This document shows positions 1-7,693 of a stretch of DNA of 64,000 nucleotides, one piece after another; the stretch's first letter is position 1, and each line of letters opens with the position of its first letter. Location: positions 12,628-76,627 of the forward strand of contig JAKFCX010000039.1 in NCBI GenBank assembly GCA_036676415.1, written 5' to 3'. Below the pieces are notes generated by a model that saw only the letters and a list, made by a program, of their open reading frames with translations, searched no databases and had not been told where the DNA came from. The translations under genes were made by a program, and so were the position numbers. Source of the DNA: JAEZDC01 sp036676415. Lineage in GTDB: Bacteria > Bacteroidota > Bacteroidia > Chitinophagales > Chitinophagaceae.

Positions 1-62
1 GAAAAAGCTACCGCACCGAATATTATTATTGCGATAGTGAGTATCGAAAATTGCTGTTTCAT
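1..62 (-). CDS. N-terminus of an unidentified membrane or secreted protein (partial)
   Basis: The ATG is at 60-62 on the minus strand and the gene continues off the left edge. The 20 visible residues (MKQQFSILTIAI...) are a short basic start followed by a hydrophobic stretch, which looks like a signal peptide or membrane anchor. It begins one base after the stop of the lipoprotein gene on its right, so the two are probably co-transcribed. Function cannot be inferred from this fragment. Confidence 0.6.
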   Translation of the reverse strand, partial: MKQQFSILTIAIIIFGAVAF

Positions 63-63
63 A

Positions 64-303
64 CTAATTGGTTTTTGTGTCTGTTGAGGTTTCAAATTCT
101 TTGTTGAGTTTTTCAAGGGATTCTTCCACCTTCCTGGTTTGTTCTTTTAAAAGCTCGGTACTGTCTTCCACAGCCTGAGCAGTAGAATCCATAGCACTGA
201 TGGCTGCTTCTTCCTCGGGATTTGATTTTGCATTGCTGCAGGAAGCAATGATTAAAGTTGCTGAAGCACATAGCACCAGCAACGGCCTTAACAATGTACG
301 CAT
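64..303 (-). CDS. Small lipoprotein, function unknown
   Basis: 79 aa. The N-terminus is a lipoprotein signal peptide ending in an I-A-S-C lipobox (Cys at about residue 21), so it should be acylated and envelope-anchored. The remainder is highly charged, with many Glu, Lys and Thr and no Gly or Pro after the signal, and should form one long helix or coiled coil (residues about 30-70). No family is recognised. Its stop lies one base from the start of the next minus-strand gene, suggesting an operon. Confidence 0.7.
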   Translation of the reverse strand: MRTLLRPLLVLCASATLIIASCSNAKSNPEEEAAISAMDSTAQAVEDSTELLKEQTRKVEESLEKLNKEFETSTDTKTN

Positions 304-413
304 ATGGTATATTTTGTTTCTAAACCCTGTGCAAGAACTCAGCCAAAGCGGCTGTTCTGGCCAGATAGTGCATAAAACCTGGTTTTCAAACCCATTTCAT
401 CGTTGTTGCAACT

Positions 414-421
414 TAACTTTG
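414..421 (+). promoter_or_regulatory. Bacteroidetes -7 box of the S46 peptidase gene
   Basis: TAACTTTG matches the Bacteroidota TAnnTTTG -7 consensus and lies 19 bases before the ATG at 441, predicting a very short leader. No clear TTTG -33 element is seen at the usual spacing. Confidence 0.45.
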
Positions 422-440
422 CAGCTCAATTTTGTTGCAT

Positions 441-2615
441 ATGAAAAGTATTTTCCGTACTGGTTTATTATTGATCGCTTTTACCCTGTTAAGATTAACT
501 GTTTTTGCAGATGAAGGTATGTGGCTTCCCCAACTGCTTCAAACGCTGAATGAGGCTGATATGAAGAAACAGGGCATGAAGATCAAGGCTTCCGATATCT
601 ATAGCATTAACAAAGGAAGCTTGAAAGATGCCATCGTAAGTTTTGGCGGTTTTTGTACAGCGGAAGTAATATCAGGCAAAGGATTGTTGTTAACCAATCA
701 CCATTGTGGATTTGATAATATCCAGAATCATTCTTCGCTTCAGAATAATTATATACGGGATGGTTTCTGGGCAAGAAACCACGCAGAAGAGTTGCCAAAT
801 GCCGGACTTACAGCAACATTTATCATCAGGATAGATGATGTTACCACCCAGGTGTTGAAAAATGTGAGTGATAAGCTGGGTGATAAAGAAAGACAATCAC
901 TCGTTGATAAGAATATAGCTGAGTTAAGAAAGACGGTGAAAAAAGAAGCATACCAGGATATGATCATTCGTCCTTTCTTCGAAGGAAATAAATATTACCT
1001 GTTTGTAACTGAAGTGTATAAAGATGTTCGATTGGTAGGTGCACCACCTTCATCTATCGGCAATTTCGGTAAGGATACCGATAACTGGATGTGGCCAAGA
1101 CATACTGGTGATTTTTCTTTGTTCAGGATATATGCAGATAAAAACAACCGGCCAGCTGCTTACTCAAAAGACAATGTTCCATATAAACCCAAACGCTCAT
1201 TGAATATTTCATTGAATGGCGTAAGTGAGAATGATTTCACCATGGTATTCGGCTTCCCGGGAAGAACTTATCAGTATTTACATTCTGCAGCAATTGAGCA
1301 GATCGTGAATGTGAATGATCCAGCTAAGATCGGTATCAGGAAAACAGCACTGGGTATATTGGATGATGCCATGCGTAATGATGAGCAGATCAAAATTCAG
1401 TATGCAGCAAAGTATGCAAGCATCAGCAATGCCTATAAGAAATGGCAGGGTGAAATACTTGGGTTAACTTCTAAGGATGCGGTAAATAAAAAGAAGGCTT
1501 ATGAAGCGGAATTTCAAAAGAGGGTGAATGCAAATACTGCATGGAAAGCGAAGTATGGTAACCTTTTAGCAGAACTTGAATCTGCATACGCAAAACTTCG
1601 GCCACTTGGTTATTCCAGGGATTATTATAACGAGATAATTCCAAGGGTTGAATTTTTTACAGTTGCCACCAGGCTCAACCGTGTGCAAAGTGCTTATGAC
1701 AGGAATGGTGCTGCAGGTTATGATACATCGGCTCAGAAAGCAATTGATGCATTGCGGGATATTTACCATGAATACAATGTATCAGTTGATCAGCGTTTGT
1801 TTGTTTCGTTAATGCAGATGTTTGTGAATGATCAGAAAACAGCCACGGCTGTACCTGCCTTATCTAGACTATTGCAGGATCACAATAATGATTATGCTGC
1901 TGCGGCAGCACATCTTTATAATACTTCTGTATTGGATGACTCTGCACACGTGTTTGCGATATTGAGAATGGGGCCATCGCAATATAGTGAAGCAATAAAA
2001 AATGATATTGGGATGCAATTGTTCCAGTCATTGCAATCAACGCAAACCACTTCTGTAAACCAGCAACTCACCGAAGTACAAAACCAGTTGAATGCTTTGC
2101 AAAGACAATATATGGCTGCACAAATGGAAGTATTTAAAGAAAAGAAATTTTATCCCGATGCTAACAGTACACTCAGGGTTACTTATGGAAAAGCAAAAGG
2201 ATATGAGCCAAAAGATGCAGTAAAATATGGGATGTACACTTACCTGGATGGTGTAATAGAAAAATATGTTCCTGGTGATTATGAGTTTGATCTTCCTGCA
2301 AAGCTGATAGATCTGTACAATAAAAAAGATTTTGGGCGCTATGGTGTAAATGGTAAACAACCGGTTTGTTTTATTGCAACCAATCACACCACAGGAGGAA
2401 ACTCCGGTAGCCCGGCTTTAGATGCTTATGGCAATCTTGTTGGATTAAACTTCGACAGGGTATGGGAAGGAACGATGAGCGATATTTATTATGATAAAGA
2501 CATCTGCCGGAACATCATGGTTGATATTCGTTATGTTGCTTTTATCATAGACAAGTTTGCCGGAGCACAGAACATTATTGATGAAATGAAGTTTGTGCAT
2601 CCGAAGAAGAAATAA
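441..2615 (+). CDS. S46 family dipeptidyl peptidase, DPP11-like (Asp/Glu-specific)
   Basis: 724 aa starting at ATG 441; an in-frame TTG nine bases earlier is less likely. Residues 1-22 are a signal peptide, so it acts in the periplasm. S46 enzymes remove dipeptides from oligopeptide N-termini. The catalytic His lies in TNHHC (about residue 88), the Asp in the DTDNWMWPRHTGDF segment, and the nucleophile is Ser655 in GGNSGSP. Eighteen residues later is Arg673 in the NFDRVWEG motif. Porphyromonas gingivalis DPP11, as I know it, has Ser655 and Arg673, the Arg selecting Asp/Glu at P1, whereas DPP7 has Gly there. The enzyme is therefore predicted to be DPP11-type. It ends at a shared terminator facing a convergent TonB receptor gene. 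Confidence 0.93.
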   Translation: MKSIFRTGLLLIAFTLLRLTVFADEGMWLPQLLQTLNEADMKKQGMKIKASDIYSINKGSLKDAIVSFGGFCTAEVISGKGLLLTNHHCGFDNIQNHSSLQNNYIRDGFWARNHAEELPNAGLTATFIIRIDDVTTQVLKNVSDKLGDKERQSLVDKNIAELRKTVKKEAYQDMIIRPFFEGNKYYLFVTEVYKDVRLVGAPPSSIGNFGKDTDNWMWPRHTGDFSLFRIYADKNNRPAAYSKDNVPYKPKRSLNISLNGVSENDFTMVFGFPGRTYQYLHSAAIEQIVNVNDPAKIGIRKTALGILDDAMRNDEQIKIQYAAKYASISNAYKKWQGEILGLTSKDAVNKKKAYEAEFQKRVNANTAWKAKYGNLLAELESAYAKLRPLGYSRDYYNEIIPRVEFFTVATRLNRVQSAYDRNGAAGYDTSAQKAIDALRDIYHEYNVSVDQRLFVSLMQMFVNDQKTATAVPALSRLLQDHNNDYAAAAAHLYNTSVLDDSAHVFAILRMGPSQYSEAIKNDIGMQLFQSLQSTQTTSVNQQLTEVQNQLNALQRQYMAAQMEVFKEKKFYPDANSTLRVTYGKAKGYEPKDAVKYGMYTYLDGVIEKYVPGDYEFDLPAKLIDLYNKKDFGRYGVNGKQPVCFIATNHTTGGNSGSPALDAYGNLVGLNFDRVWEGTMSDIYYDKDICRNIMVDIRYVAFIIDKFAGAQNIIDEMKFVHPKKK

Positions 2616-2638
2616 GGTGTAAGAATTAAGAAAAGAGA

Positions 2639-2675
2639 AGAAAGGCATTCTTTTTAAGTGATGCCTTTCTTTATT
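2639..2675. terminator. Bidirectional terminator between S46 peptidase and TonB receptor
   Basis: Perfect 10-bp stem AGAAAGGCAT / ATGCCTTTCT with a 12-nt loop and a T-rich tail on one side and A-rich on the other, placed between two convergent stops. Confidence 0.85.
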
Positions 2676-5054
2676 CTATAGTTTAATGTTAAGTCCCACC
2701 ATATAGTTTCTCCCTGCTACGGGGAAATAATAATTCTCCGTGGTGTATTCATTGTTATAGAAATAACTAAAGGTGTAACCATTCGGCTCGTATAGTGCAT
2801 TGAAAACATTATTTGCCTGGAAGATAATGTTTACGTTGTTGAACAATTTATTAGGAACGGTGATGCTCAGTTTTGCATCCTGTACAAAGAAAGGGTCAAG
2901 GCTTTTTCTTTTCTCCTGCGTATTATCTAAATATTGCCTGCTCACATATTTACTGTTGAATGAAAGCGTAATGTGTTTAGCAGGAATTATATCAATACTC
3001 AAACCTCCGATCAAAGCTGGAGAAAATGCTATGTCTTTATTGGAATGTTGCACTTCAATCTGGCCACCATTATCATAATCATCAATAAACTCTGTAAAAT
3101 TTTTAATCTTATTCTGGCTGAGTGTAAGATTGCTGCCGATGTTCAGCCAGTGGGTAAAACGTTTTGCCAGTTGTAATTCAATTCCTCTCCTGAAGCTGTT
3201 AGGTACATTCGTTCTTGTATAAGCACCAACATCATTTATCTTACCTGTCAACACCAATTGATCTTTATAGATCATGTAATAAAGATTAGCAGCGAATAAA
3301 AAGCCTGTTGTTCTTTTCTCAATACCTGCTTCTATATCGTGCAGCTGCTCACGTTGTGGCTGAGTGGTGATGCCGGCTTCAAAATCATCCCTGTTCGGTT
3401 CTTTTTGTCCGAGTGCATAACTGGTAAAAGCTGTCCATCCTTTTTTTGAATAACTGATACCAGCTTTCGGATTCAAGAAATTGAAATTCCTGTTAACCGT
3501 AACATGTGGGTTATCCCGGAAACCATTAGCCTTATAATTTACTTTCCTGTATTGTAAATCAGCAAATATTTCAAGGCCTGTTGCAACCTGTTGCTGCCAT
3601 TTTGTATAAACATTAATATCCTTTTTTATTGCAGGAAGATCATACCATGAATGATCTTTTGGGAAACCGGTCTCTGCCCATATCACGCTTCCAAAATGTT
3701 GACCGTCGTAAGTATTCCATCCTCCACCTAATGTAAATTCAGTACCCGGTTTTTTATAATGCAATGAAGCGATTTGCCCGTAATAAGAATTGTCGAGCCA
3801 CAATTGCCTGATGAGATCAGTTTCTGTTACGGTTGTTCCGCCGATAACGGGGTCAGTGATGTTGTAATCACCAAAACTTTCATCATCCCTGTATTGTTCA
3901 TAATAACCGGTACCATTCACAAGAAAAGCTGCTGTGTTGAATGACCAGCTATTATTTAATTTGTGATTGAAGAATAATTGGTAATGATCCTGTTGGTAAT
4001 TATCAGTTTGATTATCGTAGGGTGTACCCGGCTTTTCTGTTCCTGCAGGATTGAAGGTCCTGTTAGTAGAAAGCGTAGCTGAATCAATTCCATACCATGA
4101 CTGGTAAGTTTTTTCTGTGCCTGAAAAGATATTTAATCGTAAGGTTGATTTCTTAGAAATGTATGCCCCGGAAACGTAAAATGATTTTAGATCACTGGAG
4201 GCCCTGTCGATATAACCATCAGTAGAAATGCGACTCAACCTTGCATCAATAGTAAAATGATCGTTGATCAAACCTGTACCTGCTTTCAATGTATTTTTCC
4301 AGGTGTTGAAAGAACCATAACTATTGTTCAGTTCAACATAAGCATTTTTGTTGAACTCGTTTGTGCTGAGATTTAATGTGGCACCAAAAGCACCACCACC
4401 ATTTGATGAAGTGCCAACACCTCTTTGAATTTGAATGGAAGAAGTGGAAGAACTGATGTCAGGTAAATTCACAAAGAAAATTCCCTGGCTCTCTGCATCG
4501 TTGTAAGGAATACCATTAATGGTCATGTTGATGCGTGATGCATCTGTGCCCCTTATTCGAATACCCGTGTAGCCGATTCCATTACCTGCATCGGAGTTGA
4601 TCACAACTGATGGAGTTTGGTTCAGGAGGTAAGGAATATCCTGCCCTAAATTATTATTTGCAATTTCATTTTTACCAATCGTTTGTTTTGCAAAAGGTGA
4701 TCGCTCACTTGCTCTTGTTGCTCTTATTTCAAGTGGTTCAAGAAAGAGTGCAGATTCTTCCAGTTGTACGTTAATGCCTGTTGTTTTTTCCTGTACCTGC
4801 AGCGTAATCGTTTTTGTTATATAGCCAACATGTGTGAAGGTCAGGTTGTATGTACCTGTTTTCCTGATGTTCCTGAATTCAAACGATCCATCAGGTGATG
4901 TGATGGTGCTCATTTTGTCTGACTCATTTAACTGGAGCACTACACTGACTTCAGATACCGGCCTGCTGCCGAAACCAGTTACTTTACCGCTGATAACCTG
5001 GGCATTTACGGAAATGCCTAATAACATGATGATTGTTCCCAAAAAAAGTCGCAT
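2676..5054 (-). CDS. TonB-dependent outer-membrane receptor, probable thiamine/TPP transporter
   Basis: 792 aa. It has a signal peptide (residues 1-18), a carboxypeptidase-regulatory-like beta domain (about 19-105), a plug domain (about 115-230, with IRIRGTDASRINMTINGIPYND-type motifs) and a C-terminal 22-strand barrel ending in an aromatic and hydrophobic pattern. Receptors of this type import substrates across the outer membrane using TonB-ExbBD energy. The sequence alone does not give the substrate. Directly upstream on the same strand is a clear TPP riboswitch, so expression should fall when thiamine pyrophosphate is plentiful. TPP-riboswitch-controlled TonB receptors are known thiamine importers in Bacteroidetes. 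No inner-membrane partner such as pnuT is adjacent. Confidence 0.9.
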   Translation of the reverse strand: MRLFLGTIIMLLGISVNAQVISGKVTGFGSRPVSEVSVVLQLNESDKMSTITSPDGSFEFRNIRKTGTYNLTFTHVGYITKTITLQVQEKTTGINVQLEESALFLEPLEIRATRASERSPFAKQTIGKNEIANNNLGQDIPYLLNQTPSVVINSDAGNGIGYTGIRIRGTDASRINMTINGIPYNDAESQGIFFVNLPDISSSTSSIQIQRGVGTSSNGGGAFGATLNLSTNEFNKNAYVELNNSYGSFNTWKNTLKAGTGLINDHFTIDARLSRISTDGYIDRASSDLKSFYVSGAYISKKSTLRLNIFSGTEKTYQSWYGIDSATLSTNRTFNPAGTEKPGTPYDNQTDNYQQDHYQLFFNHKLNNSWSFNTAAFLVNGTGYYEQYRDDESFGDYNITDPVIGGTTVTETDLIRQLWLDNSYYGQIASLHYKKPGTEFTLGGGWNTYDGQHFGSVIWAETGFPKDHSWYDLPAIKKDINVYTKWQQQVATGLEIFADLQYRKVNYKANGFRDNPHVTVNRNFNFLNPKAGISYSKKGWTAFTSYALGQKEPNRDDFEAGITTQPQREQLHDIEAGIEKRTTGFLFAANLYYMIYKDQLVLTGKINDVGAYTRTNVPNSFRRGIELQLAKRFTHWLNIGSNLTLSQNKIKNFTEFIDDYDNGGQIEVQHSNKDIAFSPALIGGLSIDIIPAKHITLSFNSKYVSRQYLDNTQEKRKSLDPFFVQDAKLSITVPNKLFNNVNIIFQANNVFNALYEPNGYTFSYFYNNEYTTENYYFPVAGRNYMVGLNIKL

Positions 5055-5117
5055 TGCTTTTGTTTTGATCGGTTAAGATTTTTGAGAACAGGAGAAATTG
5101 CAAAAAGGAGGAGGAGC

Positions 5118-5203
5118 GTGTTTACCTTTCCCTTACGCAGGTATTACCCTGTTCAGGTTCTACGGGTATTATCTCAGCCTTCTTTAAGAAAGCACCCCGA
5201 GGA
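5118..5203 (-). promoter_or_regulatory. TPP riboswitch (THI element)
   Basis: On the minus strand the conserved blocks occur in order: GGGGTGC, then GGCTGAGATAATACCC (the CUGAGA pyrimidine-sensing bulge), then GAACCTGAACAGGGTAATACC followed by GCGTAAGGGA. These are the hallmark P2/P3 and P4/P5 segments of the TPP aptamer. It lies about 65-150 nt upstream of the TonB receptor start on the same strand. No obvious terminator hairpin follows, so control may act on translation, which is inference. Confidence 0.95.
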
Positions 5204-5282
5204 ATGCGCAAAGCTAAAAAAGTTTTTGCAAAGCTGTAACCTTTTACGATGTTATTCGTTCAACAACACAAAATCAACTGAA

Positions 5283-5993
5283 ATGAAACAAATATTATTG
5301 GCTTTTGCTGTGTTCTTCGGCTTGTCAGCTACTTCCCAGACTATCCATGACGCTAATGCCGAGGTAAGAAAAGTTTCTGGATTTAAAGGCGTGAGTGTAA
5401 CAAGTGCCATAGACCTGCACATTTCCCAGGGATCAACAGAAGCTGTAGCTGTGAGTGCAAAAGACACAAAAGTGAGAGATAGAATTAAAACAGAGGTAAA
5501 AGACGGCGTATTACATATTTCTTTTGATGGAAGAGACTGGAAGAACTGGAGTATGGGTGATCAGAAGATGAAAGCTTATGTTACGGTGAAAGACATAAAT
5601 CGCCTGGAAGGTTCAGGTGCCAGCGATATTAAAGTATCCGGCACACTTAAAAGCGATAACCTGAAACTGGAGTTTTCCGGTGCAAGTGATTTTGAAGGTG
5701 CTGTGGAAGCAAAGAGCATCCAGATCAATGGTAGCGGGGCTTCTGATATTAAGATCAGTGGTAGTGCTACTAATGCAAAGATCGATATGAGTGGAGCCTC
5801 TGATTTTAAAGGTTATGATTTTAGAATTGATTATTGTAAAGCCGAGATCTCTGGAGCTGGCGATATGCAGATCACGGTTAATAAAGAACTGGAAGCTGAA
5901 GCAAGTGGTGCCAGTTCAATCAAATACAGGGGAGACGCAACCGTTAAAAAAAGCGATAGCAGCGGAGCTTCCAGCATAAAAAAGAAAGCTTAA
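5283..5993 (+). CDS. Secreted GIN-domain (DUF2807) beta-helical protein
   Basis: 236 aa from ATG 5283 (longer upstream extensions have no start support and run into the riboswitch). It has a signal peptide to about residue 19, then the DUF2807 'head GIN domain' pattern. The second half is built of SGAS(D/S) repeats (SGASDIKVSG, SGASDFEGAV, SGASDIKISG and others) roughly every 15-20 residues, expected to form a right-handed beta-helix. The function of this family is not established; it is common in Bacteroidota envelopes. It is divergent from the riboswitch-controlled receptor and seems monocistronic. Confidence 0.85.
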   Translation: MKQILLAFAVFFGLSATSQTIHDANAEVRKVSGFKGVSVTSAIDLHISQGSTEAVAVSAKDTKVRDRIKTEVKDGVLHISFDGRDWKNWSMGDQKMKAYVTVKDINRLEGSGASDIKVSGTLKSDNLKLEFSGASDFEGAVEAKSIQINGSGASDIKISGSATNAKIDMSGASDFKGYDFRIDYCKAEISGAGDMQITVNKELEAEASGASSIKYRGDATVKKSDSSGASSIKKKA

Positions 5994-6003
5994 CAAAAAA
6001 TAT

Positions 6004-6035
6004 TTTGGCTCGTAAGCATCGTAAACCTACTTTTG
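6004..6035 (+). promoter_or_regulatory. Promoter of the initiator tRNA gene
   Basis: TTTG at 6004-6007, a 20-nt spacer and TACTTTTG at 6028-6035 match the Bacteroidota sigma-A promoter (TTTG / TAnnTTTG). The tRNA begins at 6118. Confidence 0.7.
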
Positions 6036-6117
6036 CCACCCGAACAAATCATGAGATCAGTTTCGTAAGTACGGAATCAGGCTTATTACCTTAATGATCT
6101 TACTGAAAATTGGATAT

Positions 6118-6189
<72 letters not shown>

Positions 6190-6199
6190 CTAGAAAACA

Positions 6200-6223
6200 A
6201 AATCCCGCAAAAGGCGGGATTTT
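6200..6223 (+). terminator. Rho-independent terminator of tRNA-fMet
   Basis: Stem AAATCCCGC / GCGGGATTT with a short A-rich loop and a T tail, 10 bases after the tRNA. A near-identical terminator follows the broken tRNA copy at 6546. Confidence 0.85.
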
Positions 6224-6227
6224 CTGT

Positions 6228-6479
6228 ATGTACACGGTTTATGTTTTATATTCATCTGGACACAACAAGATTTATGTTGGGTTTAGCAGTGATCTGGAAG
6301 CAAGATTGCTTTCTCATAATGTATTGGGAAAAAAGGGATGGACAATTAAATTTCGCCCTTGGAAGTTGATACATCAGGAGCAATATGCTCTTAAAAAGGA
6401 AGCACTTAAAAGAGAAAAAGAATTAAAAACGGCCAGGGGAAGAGAATGGATAAGAATAAGTCTTTTAGAGCAGCGGTAG
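6228..6479 (+). CDS. Small GIY-YIG nuclease domain protein
   Basis: 83 aa single-domain GIY-YIG protein (UPF0213-like). The motif is present as VYVLY...IYVG (residues 4-18), followed by the conserved Arg in DLEARLLSHN, the metal-site Glu in KKEALKREKEL and the GREW motif near residue 75. Such stand-alone domains are thought to nick or cut DNA, but their biological role is not settled. The ATG is five bases after the tRNA terminator. The last codons (LLEQR and stop) are made from the D-arm region of a broken tRNA copy (6466-6537), so gene and tRNA remnant overlap. It is thus flanked by a functional tRNA and a partial copy. Confidence 0.85.
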   Translation: MYTVYVLYSSGHNKIYVGFSSDLEARLLSHNVLGKKGWTIKFRPWKLIHQEQYALKKEALKREKELKTARGREWIRISLLEQR

Positions 6480-6537
6480 CTCTTCAGGACTCATATCCGC
6501 CGGCTGGCGGACGCTGGTTCGATCCCAGCCTTCGCAA
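6466..6537 (+). pseudogene. Broken tRNA-Met-like copy
   Basis: The D arm (TAGAGCAGCGGTAGCTC) and the complete T arm plus 3' acceptor strand match the initiator tRNA at 6118-6189, and the anticodon loop keeps CTCAT. The 5' acceptor strand is absent (replaced by nuclease coding sequence) and the 3' anticodon stem and variable loop are replaced by a palindrome (6496-6511). The remaining anticodon stem (CAGGA) differs from that of the initiator, hinting at an elongator-Met-type ancestor. It cannot fold as a tRNA. Confidence 0.85.
6496..6511. repeat. REP-like palindrome inside the tRNA remnant
   Basis: TCCGCC-GGCT-GGCGGA, a perfect 6-bp stem with a 4-nt loop, sits exactly where the 3' anticodon stem and variable loop should be. 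No second copy was found elsewhere in the window. Confidence 0.75.
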
Positions 6538-6545
6538 CTAGAAAC

Positions 6546-6574
6546 AAAAAATCCCGCTTTTTGCGGGATTTTTT
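6546..6574 (+). terminator. Terminator after the GIY-YIG gene / tRNA remnant
   Basis: Stem AAAAAATCCCGC / GCGGGATTTTTT, loop of T residues, T tail. It is homologous to the terminator of the intact tRNA at 6200, so the duplicated segment includes both the tRNA 3' end and the terminator. Confidence 0.85.
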
Positions 6575-6588
6575 GTTTGATTACTTTT

Positions 6589-6664
6589 GAACACGCTACA
6601 GTGCTGCTTTCACCTTCGTTGTGTCACTCACTTGTACGCTTTATCAATTATTCGGCTGGCTAAC
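6589..6664. repeat. Interspersed repeat copy 1 (GTGAGTGACACAACG family), upstream of era
   Basis: The core is at 6617-6637 on the minus strand (reads GTGTCACTCAC on plus). A GGCTGGCTAAC box lies at 6654-6664, 26 bases before the era ATG. This is the only copy in which core and box are in opposite relative orientation. Confidence 0.65.
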
Positions 6665-6690
6665 ATCTGCCATCCGTCAACTGTTAACTA

Positions 6691-7563
6691 ATGAAAGCAG
6701 GCTTTGTAAACATATTCGGAAAACCAAATGCAGGTAAATCCACATTACTCAATGCATTGATGGGAGAGAAGATGGCTATTGTTTCACCAAAAGTGCAAAC
6801 AACAAGACACCGTATTAAAGCTTTCCTTAATAAGGAGGGAGAGTACCAGATCATTTTTTCTGATACTCCCGGCATAATAGAAGCGAAATATAAGTTACAC
6901 GAAAAAATGATGAGTAATGTTCGTGGTGCATTGGAAGATGCCGACGTTGCATTACTTATTGCTGATGCCAATGATAATTTAGAGGAAGTGGATCATATGT
7001 TCAGCCAGCTAAGACTGAAAGTGCCAACGATACTTGTGCTGAACAAAATAGATGAGGCAGCCAATGGTAAGATCGCAGAAGCAGAAAGTTTTTTTGCTGA
7101 TAAGTCTTATGCAAAGAAACTGGTGAAGATATCGGCACTGCAGCATCATCATATAGATAAACTTTTGAAAGCGATCATCGAAGAGCTGCCAGAAGGCCTT
7201 CCATTTTACAATGAAGACGACCTGAGTGACCTGCCTACAAAATTCTTTGTATCGGAGATCATTCGAGAGAAAGTTTATCACTTGTTCCAGGATGAGATTC
7301 CTTACCATACTGCAGTAATGGTGAATGAGTTTAAAGAGAAAGAAACACTTGTAAAAATACAGGCAGATATCATTGTACAAAGAGATACGCAGAAGTCAAT
7401 TATTATAGGCGAGAAAGGAAAAATGATCCGGCAGATCGGTATTATGGCAAGAGAGGACATTGAAAAGTTCCTTGAAAGAAAAGTGTTTTTGGAACTGTTT
7501 GTAAAAGTAAGACCGAAATGGAGAGATAATGATCTACAGTTGAAGGAATATGGATATCATTAG
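6691..7563 (+). CDS. era: GTPase Era
   Basis: 290 aa. GTPase that binds the 3' end of 16S rRNA and assists 30S subunit maturation. G1 GKPNAGKS (residues 10-17), G3 DTPG (58-61) and G4 NKID (118-121) are visible, followed by the C-terminal KH domain (about 200-290, with IIGEKGKMIRQIG matching the KH GxxG loop). Length is normal for the family. It is followed 130 bases later by der on the same strand; an interspersed repeat lies in each upstream gap. Confidence 0.97.
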   Translation: MKAGFVNIFGKPNAGKSTLLNALMGEKMAIVSPKVQTTRHRIKAFLNKEGEYQIIFSDTPGIIEAKYKLHEKMMSNVRGALEDADVALLIADANDNLEEVDHMFSQLRLKVPTILVLNKIDEAANGKIAEAESFFADKSYAKKLVKISALQHHHIDKLLKAIIEELPEGLPFYNEDDLSDLPTKFFVSEIIREKVYHLFQDEIPYHTAVMVNEFKEKETLVKIQADIIVQRDTQKSIIIGEKGKMIRQIGIMAREDIEKFLERKVFLELFVKVRPKWRDNDLQLKEYGYH

Positions 7564-7628
7564 AAATAAGAAATACGAAAAAAGTAAGGGTAAGTAAGAA
7601 TTTTGACTTGCTGAGTAACAATCAGAAC

Positions 7629-7680
7629 GTACAAGTGAGTGACACAACGGAAGCATCATAGTAATTTTGCAGCCGGCTAA
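7629..7680 (+). repeat. Interspersed repeat copy 2, upstream of der
   Basis: Core ACAAGTGAGTGACACAACG within 7629-7649, 21-nt spacer, then AGCCGGCTAA at 7671-7680, 13 bases before the der ATG. The spacer contains TAATTTTG (7663-7670), a match to the -7 promoter box. Confidence 0.8.
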
Positions 7681-7693
7681 ATAAAAAATTATC

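Noticed and set aside
432..440. TTG start nine bases before the S46 ATG
   Set aside because: The ATG at 441 gives a better signal peptide and the conserved residue numbering of the family.
5082..5282. Possible N-terminal extension of the GIN-domain protein
   Set aside because: The extra reading frame passes through the TPP riboswitch on the opposite strand, has no signal peptide, and the ATG at 5283 gives a perfect one.
6466..6537. A second functional tRNA-Met
   Set aside because: The 5' acceptor strand is missing and the anticodon stem is interrupted by a palindrome, so it cannot fold.
6228..6544. A complete integrative element using the tRNA 3' end as an attachment site
   Set aside because: The segment between repeats has only one small gene and no integrase; it fits better as a small nuclease-linked duplication.
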